The notes under the pieces were generated by a model. The model worked only from the letters and a program-made list of their open reading frames with translations, did not search any database and was not told where the DNA came from. A DNA stretch of 64,000 bases from Massilia aquatica. Lineage in GTDB: Bacteria; Pseudomonadota; Gammaproteobacteria; Burkholderiales; Burkholderiaceae_D. Positions 57,027 to 64,000 of the stretch are shown here, one piece after another. The stretch covers positions 434,001 through 498,000 of the forward strand of contig NZ_VVIW01000003.1 of NCBI RefSeq assembly GCF_011682045.1. Reading direction: 5' to 3'. A program made the position numbers and the translations under genes. How positions within the stretch are numbered: the stretch's first letter is position 1; every line of letters begins with the position of its first letter.

Positions 57027-57530
57027 ATGCGCATCGTTAAAGAATCGACCCGCAGTCTCGACAAGCTGGACCGCCACATCCTGCGCATCCTGCAACTCGA
57101 AGGCCGCATTTCGATGAAGGACCTGGGCGAGCGGGTCGGTTTGTCGGTGACGCCCTGCATCGAGCGCGTCAAGCGCATGGAGCGCGACGGCGTCATCAGC
57201 GGCTATTACGCGCGCGTCGATCCGGCCGCGCTGGGCGCAAAGTTGCTGGTGTTTGTGGAAATTACCCTGAACCAGAAGTCGGCCTCGGCTTTTGAACAGT
57301 TCCGGCGCGAGGTGCTGCGCATTCCCGAGGTGCAGGAATGCCATCTGGTGTCGGGCGACTTCGATTACCTGATCAAGGCGCGCATCCACGAGATGGCGGA
57401 GTACCGCAAGCTGCTCGGCGACATGCTGCTGCAGCTGCCGGGCGCGGCCCAGTCGAAGAGCTATGTGGTGATGGAGGAGATCAAGGAGACCCTGGTGCTG
57501 TCGACCGAGGCGCTCCTCTCGCAGGCTTGA
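57027..57530 (+). CDS. Lrp/AsnC-family regulator, probable dadA activator
   Basis: 167 residues. N-terminal HTH (LDKLDRHILRILQLEGRISM; LGERVGLSVTPCIERVKRME) and C-terminal RAM ligand-binding domain (LLVFVEITLNQKS; VQECHLVSGDFDYLIKARI). In beta- and gammaproteobacteria the gene next to dadA encodes such a regulator that responds to alanine or leucine. The divergent position strongly suggests this job. Confidence 0.92.
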   Translation: MRIVKESTRSLDKLDRHILRILQLEGRISMKDLGERVGLSVTPCIERVKRMERDGVISGYYARVDPAALGAKLLVFVEITLNQKSASAFEQFRREVLRIPEVQECHLVSGDFDYLIKARIHEMAEYRKLLGDMLLQLPGAAQSKSYVVMEEIKETLVLSTEALLSQA

Positions 57531-57567
57531 TGCGGCCTTCACTGAACCGAACTGAACTTAACTTAAC

Positions 57568-58425
57568 TTAACGCAAGGCCTGGAAGCGCCCCGCCTCGAA
57601 GTCGGCAATGGCAACCTGGATTTCTTCCTTCGTGTTCATCACGAACGGTCCGTGCGACACCACCGGCTCGTTGATCGGCGTGGCGTGGCCGAAGATCAGC
57701 AGCGCATCGGTCTCGGCGGTGATCGTGAGCGCGACGCCTTCGTCGCTCAGTTCGGCCAGGTGGAAGGCGTCGGCGCGGTCGCCATTCACCTCCACGGTGC
57801 CGCGCACCACGTACAGGAACACATTGCGCGCGCGCAGGTCGGGTACGTGCAACTGGGCGCCGGCGCGCATCGCCACGGTGCTCATGAACACACCGGTGAG
57901 CGACTGCACCGGGCCTGTGTGACCGTCCCATTCGCCGGCGATCAGGTGCAGGTCGGCCTTGCCGCCATCGAGCTGCACGGTCGGAATATCGCTTTGCTGC
58001 AGCCCGGCATAGGCCGGCGCCGTCATCTTCAGGCGTCCCGGCAGGTTGATCCACAGTTGCAGGATTTCGAGCTGGCCGCCCTGCTCGCGAAAGGCCGGCG
58101 GCGAGACTTCGGCATGCACGATGCCGCTGCCGGCCGTCATCCATTGCACGCCGCCGGCGCCGATGACGCTTTCGTGGCCGGCGCTATCTTTGTGCATCAG
58201 GCTGCCGTCGATAATGAACGTCACGGTTTCGAAGCCGCGGTGCGGATGCGGTCCGAACGGCAAGCCGCGGTTGCCGGGCGGGTAGTGCTGCGGACCATGG
58301 TGATTGAGGAACAGGAACGGGTCGATCTGCTCGGCGTACGGGCCGGGCAGCGGGCGCTGGGTCAACAGGTCGCCAATGTCGTCGCGCTGCGCGGGGTGCA
58401 GGCGCTTGATGCTCTTTTCGCTCAT
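57568..58425 (-). CDS. Pirin-family protein
   Basis: 285 residues. The pirin bicupin is clear: FLFLNHHGPQHYPPGNRGLP, GPHPHRGFETVTFIIDGSLM with the metal-binding His residues, GGVQWMTAGSGIVHAEVSPP, and LEILQLWINLP. Pirins bind iron or act as quercetinase-like enzymes. The start has a usual ribosome site upstream (AAGGAG). Confidence 0.93.
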   Translation of the reverse strand: MSEKSIKRLHPAQRDDIGDLLTQRPLPGPYAEQIDPFLFLNHHGPQHYPPGNRGLPFGPHPHRGFETVTFIIDGSLMHKDSAGHESVIGAGGVQWMTAGSGIVHAEVSPPAFREQGGQLEILQLWINLPGRLKMTAPAYAGLQQSDIPTVQLDGGKADLHLIAGEWDGHTGPVQSLTGVFMSTVAMRAGAQLHVPDLRARNVFLYVVRGTVEVNGDRADAFHLAELSDEGVALTITAETDALLIFGHATPINEPVVSHGPFVMNTKEEIQVAIADFEAGRFQALR

Positions 58426-58574
58426 GGGCGAACTCCTTGGATGGGTGGTGTCGTCCGTTACGATACCCGAAGCGCGGCGCGTGCGTCGGCCTGCACGATT
58501 GCGAAAACTTTATGCCCCGGTTTGCTGTCCTAGAGGGACGCCACCGCTCTGGTGGACACCACAAGGAGGCAATA

Positions 58575-58862
58575 ATGGCAACAATGAACGCACCTGCAAA
58601 CGAACGCCGCCACATTCCAGAACGGCGCAACGCCGGCAGCATCTTGCACGCAACGCACTTTTCGGCCCTCGACTGGGTCGCGATGGTGCTGATGATTATC
58701 GGCGGCATCAACTGGGGTCTGGTCGGGGCCCTTCATGTCGACCTGGTGGCCGCGCTGTTCGGCGATGGCACCACCTGGTCGCGCCTGGTATATACGGTGG
58801 TTGGCATCGCGGCGCTGTATGGTATTTACTTGCTGAGCAAGATGGCCGCGCGCAGCCGCTAG
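58575..58862 (+). CDS. DUF378 membrane protein
   Basis: 95 residues from the ATG at 58575, AGGAGG upstream. LDWVAMVLMIIGGINWGLVG, then a second helix (RLVYTVVGIAALYGIYLLSK), is the signature of DUF378, a two-helix membrane protein of unknown role. The charged N-terminal 25 residues are cytoplasmic. Confidence 0.88.
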   Translation: MATMNAPANERRHIPERRNAGSILHATHFSALDWVAMVLMIIGGINWGLVGALHVDLVAALFGDGTTWSRLVYTVVGIAALYGIYLLSKMAARSR

Positions 58863-58932
58863 ACCGCTGCGCCGCACGGCTGGCGGTGATAGACTTTGAC
58901 GTTCATCAAACACCACGTCCGGGATTGTCACC

Positions 58933-60438
58933 ATGCGTCATTCGTTCGTCATCGCCAGCCTGCTGTGCTGCCTGGGCAGCGCCGCCAGCGCCGCTCCCCC
59001 GCCACCGGGGGATGCGGCCTTGCGCGCGGCCGCCCATGCGGCGGCGACCTATCGCACCGAGCTGATCAACAGCCTGGGCAAGATGGTCAGTTTCAATACG
59101 GTGGCCGACAAGGCGGTGCCGTTCGAGCGCAATGCGCAGCATCTCGGTTTCAAGCAGTACCTCAAGGCCGAGGCCGAGCGGCTCGGACTCGATTACACCG
59201 ACCACGGCTATGTGATGGTGATCGGCCTGGGCAGCGGCACTGAGCGGGTCGGCATCATCACGCATGGCGATATCCAGCCGGTCGATCCGTCCAAGTGGAA
59301 AAAGTCGCCGTTCGAGCTGGACAAGACCAGCGAGGCCGGGCGCCTGATCGGGCGCGGCACCGAGGACGACAAGGGGCCGATCGCGACCGCCATGTACGCG
59401 ATGAAGGCGATCAAGGACAGCAAGCTGGCGCTGTCGAAACGGCTGGAACTGTATATCTACATGGCCGAGGAATCGGACTGGGGGCCGCTGACCGAGTTTC
59501 TCAAGACGCACCAGGCGCCCCAGGTGAATATCACCCTCGACGCCGAGTATCCGGTGGTGACGGCCGAGAAGGGCTACGGCACCATCAGCGTGACGGTGCC
59601 CGCACAGCCGTCCGCCGCGCCGGACACGGCCTCGCTGAGCGCCTTCGGCGGCGGCTTTTTCGGCAGCCAGATTCCGGAAGACGCCAGCGCCACCATCGAC
59701 AACGTCACGCCCGAGCTCGAAGCGCGCATCCGCCAGCGCGCCACCGCCCAGGGCGGCATGCGCTACACCTTCACCCGCCAGGGCCAGCAGTTGCTGGTCA
59801 AGGCGCAGGGACTGGCGGCGCACTCGTCCAAGCCGGAAGACGGCGTCAACGCCATCAGCATGCTGGCCGATGCGCTCAGCGTGCAGGCGTGGCCGAACAG
59901 CACGGCCGGCGCCATGGTCAATTTTCTCAACGACCTGATCGGGACCAGCATGTATGGCGACAAGTTCGGCGCCATCGCTTACCGCGATAAATTCATGGGC
60001 CCGCTGACGGTGGCGCCGACCGTCATCAAGCAGGGCGAGGCCGGCATCTCGCTGCATGTGAATCTGCGCCGCCCGCAAGGCAAGACCACCGAACAGCTCA
60101 CGCGCGAGGTGAACGCGGCGCTGGCGCAGTGGCAGGCGCAGCGCGTCGCGCTGGCCGATGTGAAGGTGGAGATCACCGAACCGTGGCTGCAGAAAAGCGC
60201 GCCGCAGGTGCCGACCTTGCTGTCGGTGTTTTCCTACTACACCGGGATCAAGAATCCGCGTCCGGTCTCGATCGGCGGCGGCACCAATTCGCGCCTGTTT
60301 CCGAACGCGGTCAGCTTCGGTCCGGCCATGCCGGGCACGGTGTACTCGGGCCACTCGGAGCACGAGTTCATCACCGTCAAGCAATTGATGCTGAACCTGC
60401 AGATGTACACGGCCGTCATGGTCGAGCTCGCAAAATAG
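58933..60438 (+). CDS. Secreted M20-family metallodipeptidase
   Basis: 501 residues. A signal peptide (FVIASLLCCLGSAASAA) leads to the M20 fold: THGDIQPVDPSKW (metal His and Asp), GRGTEDDKGPIATAMYAMKA (bridging Asp), AEESDWG (catalytic Glu), LDAEYPVV and GHSEHEF (last metal His). It matches the dipeptidase/PepV group with a dimerisation insert. It cleaves dipeptides or N-acylated amino acids, here in the periplasm. Confidence 0.88.
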   Translation: MRHSFVIASLLCCLGSAASAAPPPPGDAALRAAAHAAATYRTELINSLGKMVSFNTVADKAVPFERNAQHLGFKQYLKAEAERLGLDYTDHGYVMVIGLGSGTERVGIITHGDIQPVDPSKWKKSPFELDKTSEAGRLIGRGTEDDKGPIATAMYAMKAIKDSKLALSKRLELYIYMAEESDWGPLTEFLKTHQAPQVNITLDAEYPVVTAEKGYGTISVTVPAQPSAAPDTASLSAFGGGFFGSQIPEDASATIDNVTPELEARIRQRATAQGGMRYTFTRQGQQLLVKAQGLAAHSSKPEDGVNAISMLADALSVQAWPNSTAGAMVNFLNDLIGTSMYGDKFGAIAYRDKFMGPLTVAPTVIKQGEAGISLHVNLRRPQGKTTEQLTREVNAALAQWQAQRVALADVKVEITEPWLQKSAPQVPTLLSVFSYYTGIKNPRPVSIGGGTNSRLFPNAVSFGPAMPGTVYSGHSEHEFITVKQLMLNLQMYTAVMVELAK

Positions 60439-60837
60439 ACACGCGCGCCGGCGCGGCGCGAGGCGACGCGCATGCGCCGCCGCGCCTCGCCGGCCGCGCA
60501 TCTCCCCGTGTCCGGTTCGATCGCACCCGTAAAAACACCGATCCGTGATGTAGGTGACAGCCTACTTAATGTAACCAGTTTCTCCGCTCAATCGTCAGTC
60601 CGGCGACGTCTCCCTCTGGCGCGTAACACCGCTTTGGCGCGGCTGAAATACAGCCGGTTACAAGCCATTTTCCTCTAGAAATCTTGCCTCGCCTACGCGT
60701 GAAAATACGCAAAATTGGCGTGCTAGCATCCATTCCCTGTCCGCGATCGACGGCGTTTTTGCGGCATGGCGCCGCCCACGCGCAGCCTGAAAAGGACCAG
60801 CGGCCACGGCCGTTTCGGCCCACGACAAGGAACATCG
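60439..60837. other. 399-bp intergenic region
   Basis: No gene is supported. GC-rich hairpin-forming sequence follows the M20 gene: CGAGGCG (60459-60465) is complemented by CGCCTCG further on (about 60483-60489). The central part is less GC-rich (about 60,530-60,720) and may hold the promoter for the GH2 gene. AAGGA lies directly before its ATG at 60838. Confidence 0.45.
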
Positions 60838-62625
60838 ATGAGTCAATTCGAATACCCGCGCCCCCAGCTCGTGCGCGAGCAATGGATCAGCCTGAACGGC
60901 CCGTGGAAATTCATGTTCGACGACGGGCGGCGCTGCCGCATGCCCGATGGCGCGACCGCATGGACGCACCAGATCGAGGTGCCGTTCGCGCCCGAAGCGC
61001 GCGCCAGCGGCCTGGGCGATACCGGCTTTCACTCGGTGTGCTGGTACGAGCGCAGCTTCCAGCTCACGCCGCACAGCGGGCGCACCATCCTGCATTTTGG
61101 CGCGGTCGACTACCGCGCCCGGGTCTGGGTCAACCAGCACCTGGTGGCCGAGCACGAGGGCGGGCACACGCCGTTCTCGGCCGACATCAGCGGCGTACTC
61201 GAGGAGGAGGGCGCGCAGCTCGTGACCGTGTACGTCGAGGACGATCCGCACGACCTGGCCAAGCCGCGCGGCAAGCAGGACTGGCTGCTCGAAGCGCACT
61301 CGATCTGGTATCCGCGCACCACCGGCATCTGGCAGACGGTGTGGATCGAACAGGTCGCCTCGACCTACATCCAGAGCTTGCGCTGGACGCCGATCTTCGA
61401 AACCTACGAAATCGGTTGCGAAATCTTTGCCACCGGCGACATCACCGAAGAACTGTTCGTCGAAGTCAAGATCTGGCACGGCGACAACCTGCTGGCGGAC
61501 GACCACTACAAGCTGCTCGGCCACGAGGCCAACCGCAAGATTTCCCTGTCCGACCCCGGCATCGACGATTCGCGCAACGAACTGCTGTGGAGCCCCGAGC
61601 GGCCCACCCTGCTCAATGCCGAGGTGACCCTGCACCACCGTGGCCAGGTGCTCGACGTGGTGCGTTCCTACACGGCGCTGCGCTCGGTGGCGATCAACCG
61701 CGACCGCTTCATGCTCAACGGGCGCGCCTACGCGCTGCGGCTGGTGCTCGACCAGGGCTACTGGCCCGAGTCGCTGCTGACGGCGCCCTCCGACCTGGCC
61801 CTGAAACGCGATGTCGAGCTGGCCAGGGCGATGGGCTTTAACGGCGTGCGCAAGCACCAGAAAATCGAAGACCCGCGCTACCTGTACTGGGCCGACCGGC
61901 TGGGCCTGCTGGTGTGGGAAGAAATGCCCTCGGCCTACCGTTTCAGTCCCAAGGCCATCACGCGCATGGTGCGCGAATGGACCGAGGCCATCGAGCGCGA
62001 CTACAGCCACCCGTGCATCATCGTCTGGGTCGCCTTCAACGAATCGTGGGGCGTGCCGAACCTGACCCTCACGCAAGCCCACCGCAACGCGGTCGAGGCC
62101 CTGTACCACCTGACCCGCACGCTCGACGCCACGCGCCCGGTGATCGGCAACGATGGCTGGGAAGCCTCGGCCACCGACATCCTCGGCATCCACGACTACG
62201 ACTGCAGTCCCGAGCGGCTGGCGGCGCGCTACACCACCAGCGAGCCGACCCGCACCCTGTTCGACCAGCGCCGCCCGGGCGGACGCATCCTCACCCTGGA
62301 CGGCTTTCCGCACCGCGGCCAGCCGATCGTGCTGACCGAGTTCGGCGGCATCGCTTTTGATAAGCACGGCGCCGGCGAGCGTACCTGGGGCTATTCGCGC
62401 GCCCGCACCGAAGACAGTTTCCTCGACCTGTACCGGCGCCTGCTCACGGTGGTCAATACCACGACCATGTTCAGCGGCTTTTGCTACACCCAGTTCAGCG
62501 ACACCTTCCAGGAAGCGAACGGCCTGCTGTGCGCCGACCGCACGCCCAAGGTCCCGCTCGAACTGATCCGCGCGGCCACGCGCAACGACCACGAGAAGGA
62601 GGATTGCTATCCGGGATTTTCCTGA
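60838..62625 (+). CDS. Glycoside hydrolase family 2 protein (beta-galactosidase/glucuronidase-like)
   Basis: 595 residues from the ATG at 60838 with AAGGA upstream. The sugar-binding N-terminal domain ([42 protein letters not shown]), an immunoglobulin-like domain and the catalytic barrel follow, with the acid/base Glu402 in FNESWG and the nucleophile Glu501 in LTEFGG. No signal peptide, so it acts in the cytoplasm. The sugar removed is not determined. Confidence 0.92.
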   Translation: MSQFEYPRPQLVREQWISLNGPWKFMFDDGRRCRMPDGATAWTHQIEVPFAPEARASGLGDTGFHSVCWYERSFQLTPHSGRTILHFGAVDYRARVWVNQHLVAEHEGGHTPFSADISGVLEEEGAQLVTVYVEDDPHDLAKPRGKQDWLLEAHSIWYPRTTGIWQTVWIEQVASTYIQSLRWTPIFETYEIGCEIFATGDITEELFVEVKIWHGDNLLADDHYKLLGHEANRKISLSDPGIDDSRNELLWSPERPTLLNAEVTLHHRGQVLDVVRSYTALRSVAINRDRFMLNGRAYALRLVLDQGYWPESLLTAPSDLALKRDVELARAMGFNGVRKHQKIEDPRYLYWADRLGLLVWEEMPSAYRFSPKAITRMVREWTEAIERDYSHPCIIVWVAFNESWGVPNLTLTQAHRNAVEALYHLTRTLDATRPVIGNDGWEASATDILGIHDYDCSPERLAARYTTSEPTRTLFDQRRPGGRILTLDGFPHRGQPIVLTEFGGIAFDKHGAGERTWGYSRARTEDSFLDLYRRLLTVVNTTTMFSGFCYTQFSDTFQEANGLLCADRTPKVPLELIRAATRNDHEKEDCYPGFS

Positions 62626-62721
62626 CCAGCCGCCTTCCTCACCCGCGCACGACGACGCTGCGGGTTCGCAGGAGACCACACAGCCAACCACATACGCCCG
62701 GGACGGGCGAAAGGAGATCAC

Positions 62722-64000
62722 ATGTCGACCATCATCGTTTTTTGCCACCTGCGCTGGGACTTTGTTTACCAGCGGCCGCAGCAGTTGTTATCGCGGCTGG
62801 CGCACCATTTCCGCATCCTCTTTGTGGAGGAGCCCGTTCACGACGATGGCGACAGCTTCATGGAACAATCGAGTCCGGTCCCGAATGTGACCGTGTTGCG
62901 GCCGCACACGCCGGTGCATGCGCCGGGTTTCCACGACGACCAGATCCGCCTGCTGCAACCGCTGCTGGCCGGCCTGGCGCCGCCCGGCGAGCGGCCCATC
63001 GTCTGGTTCTATACGCCGATGGCCCTGCCGCTGCTGCAAGAGCTGCACGCGGGCCTGGTGGTGTACGACTGCATGGACGAGCTGGCGGCGTTCAAGAATC
63101 CGCCGCGCCAGCTCCTGCAGCGCGAAACAGCCCTGCTGAACCTGGCCGACCTGGTGTTTGCCGGCGGACCGAGCCTGTACCAGGCCAAGCGCGAGCGCCA
63201 TCCGAACGCGCATTGCTTTCCCAGCAGCGTGGACGTGCGCCACTTCGAGCGCGCGCTCGGGCGCGACCGTGGTCATCCGCTCCAGGCCGGCATCGGCGCG
63301 CCGCGCCTGGGCTTTTACGGCGTGATCGACGAGCGCTTCGACGCCGCCCTGATCGGCGCGCTGGCCGATGCGCATCCCGACTGGCAACTGGTGATGGTGG
63401 GGCCGGTCATGAAGATCGACCCGGCCAGCCTGCCGCAGCGCCCGAACATCCACTACCTGGGGCAGCAATCGTACCAGGCGCTGCCGGGCCTGCTGGCCGG
63501 GTGGGATGTGTGCCTGCTCCCGTTCGCCCTGAATGAGGCCACCCGCTTCATCAGTCCGACCAAGGTGCTCGAATACATGGCCGCCGAGCTGCCGATCGTC
63601 AGCACCGGCATTGCCGACGTGGCCCGGCCGTATGGCCATGTGGTGGCGATCGCGCGCGACGCCGGCGACTTCATCGCGGCGTGCGAAGCGGCCCTGGCGA
63701 TGACGCCGGAACGGCGCGCCGCGATGTGCGCCACCATGCGCAATATCGTGGCCGCCACCTCGTGGGACGTCACCGTGGACGCGATGCGGCGCCTGCTGGC
63801 CGAGACCACGCCGGGACGCAGCACGGCGCGCTTCAGCGGCGCCGGCTATGCGGGCGCCGGCTATGCGGGCGCCGGCTATGCGGGCGCCGGCGCGGGGACT
63901 GGCAGCGGCAGCGGCAGCGGCAGCGGCGCCACTGTCAACCCGCTGCGCTCGCAGACCGGCGCGCAGAAGGTGCAGACCGTCATCGTCGGCGCCGGTCCGA
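62722..64000 (+). CDS. Glycosyltransferase, probably fused to an FAD enzyme (partial)
   Basis: The frame starts at an ATG with AAAGGAG upstream and is open for 426 codons to the window edge. Residues 1-370 look like a GT-B glycosyltransferase: CHLRWDFVYQRPQQLLSRLA, VVYDCMDELAAFKNPP, GFYGVIDERFD, MVGPVMKIDP, and SPTKVLEYMAAELPIVSTGI (donor-binding). A linker of three GAGYA-type repeats and a GSGSGSGSG stretch follows (63838-63924). The last residues are KVQTVIVGAGP, which starts a Rossmann FAD/NAD-binding motif, so a flavoenzyme domain, perhaps UDP-galactopyranose mutase, may follow off the edge. Such a fusion would combine sugar-nucleotide ring contraction with transfer. Confidence 0.72.
   Translation, partial: MSTIIVFCHLRWDFVYQRPQQLLSRLAHHFRILFVEEPVHDDGDSFMEQSSPVPNVTVLRPHTPVHAPGFHDDQIRLLQPLLAGLAPPGERPIVWFYTPMALPLLQELHAGLVVYDCMDELAAFKNPPRQLLQRETALLNLADLVFAGGPSLYQAKRERHPNAHCFPSSVDVRHFERALGRDRGHPLQAGIGAPRLGFYGVIDERFDAALIGALADAHPDWQLVMVGPVMKIDPASLPQRPNIHYLGQQSYQALPGLLAGWDVCLLPFALNEATRFISPTKVLEYMAAELPIVSTGIADVARPYGHVVAIARDAGDFIAACEAALAMTPERRAAMCATMRNIVAATSWDVTVDAMRRLLAETTPGRSTARFSGAGYAGAGYAGAGYAGAGAGTGSGSGSGSGATVNPLRSQTGAQKVQTVIVGAGP
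63838..63924 (+). repeat. Tandem coding repeats in the interdomain linker
   Basis: Three perfect copies of a 15-bp unit (63838-63852, 63853-63867, 63868-63882) coding GAGYA, a fourth partial copy, and four copies of the 6-bp GGCAGC unit (63901-63924) coding GS. Both keep the frame whatever the copy number. Confidence 0.9.

Noticed and set aside
57553-57571. (AACTT) pentanucleotide repeats as a phase-variation tract
   Set aside because: They lie in the convergent 3-prime space and only touch the pirin stop codon, so copy changes would not alter a protein.
58906-62748. Long minus-strand frames opposite the M20 and GH2 genes
   Set aside because: They mirror clear enzyme genes with intact catalytic motifs and have no ribosome sites.
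1-64000. CRISPR arrays, insertion sequences and rRNA operons
   Set aside because: No regularly spaced repeats, transposase-like frames with terminal inverted repeats, or rRNA-like sequences were noticed.

Overview
The window looks like a piece of a high-GC betaproteobacterial chromosome of the Oxalobacteraceae type (Massilia, Duganella or Janthinobacterium relatives). This rests on gene style: PEP-CTERM proteins, OmpA-type lipoproteins, a dadA/Lrp pair and dense GC-rich operons. No rRNA or tRNA gene was found to fix the genus.

Bases 1 to about 34,200 are most of one prophage with siphovirus (HK97-like head, long non-contractile tail) architecture. A leftward early gene runs off the left edge. 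Next come a divergent repressor/Cro switch (262-1000), an early operon with two ParB-like proteins, an SF2 helicase and a Toprim primase-like protein (1082-4950), many small accessory genes (5431-9909), an HNH nuclease and terminase pair with a cos-like G-run (10062-12638), portal, ClpP-type protease and major capsid protein (12639-15897), an SGNH-hydrolase-like virion protein (16135-17793), connectors and tail proteins (17799-20182), tail chaperones joined by a canonical -1 slippery site (20282-20940), an 1,827-residue tape measure protein, tip and fibre proteins (26456-28675), and a full lysis cassette of holin, SAR endolysin, Rz and lipoprotein Rz1 (29052-30370). An AT-rich cargo segment follows (about 30,500-32,812) with a membrane diguanylate cyclase carrying an AGDEF active site. 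A tyrosine integrase (32977-34185, minus) closes the right end. The left end of the prophage lies outside the window.

From 34,595 on the DNA is host-like. Beside the prophage sit an orphan DarT1-associated NADAR antitoxin homologue and, convergent to it, a zeta-toxin kinase with a long N-terminal extension. Then come uridine kinase, a coiled-coil membrane protein, a PEP-CTERM protein, a VOC protein, an acyltransferase, a cupin and several unknown proteins. A tandem pair of OmpA-family lipoproteins shares a duplicated promoter with an inverted repeat; the second copy is thrown out of frame by a perfect 37-bp tandem duplication. Further right are a bacterial DUF1264/OBAP protein, an MFS exporter divergent from an HxlR regulator, a PAAR-spike protein coupled to a lambda-R-like (GH104) lysozyme-fold protein that lacks the catalytic Glu, an SMP-30 protein, an NHL/M23 fusion, a CCXG-type PEP-CTERM protein, dadA divergent from an Lrp-type regulator, pirin, DUF378, an M20 peptidase and a GH2 glycosidase. 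The last gene is a glycosyltransferase that appears to continue through a repeat-rich linker into a flavoenzyme domain and runs off the right edge.

The points most worth a second look are the prophage-borne cyclic-di-GMP synthase, the orphan NADAR/zeta pair beside the integration site, the 37-bp frameshifting duplication with its matched promoters, and the degenerate-lysozyme PAAR cassette. All family assignments were made by eye from the translated sequence, without database searches.
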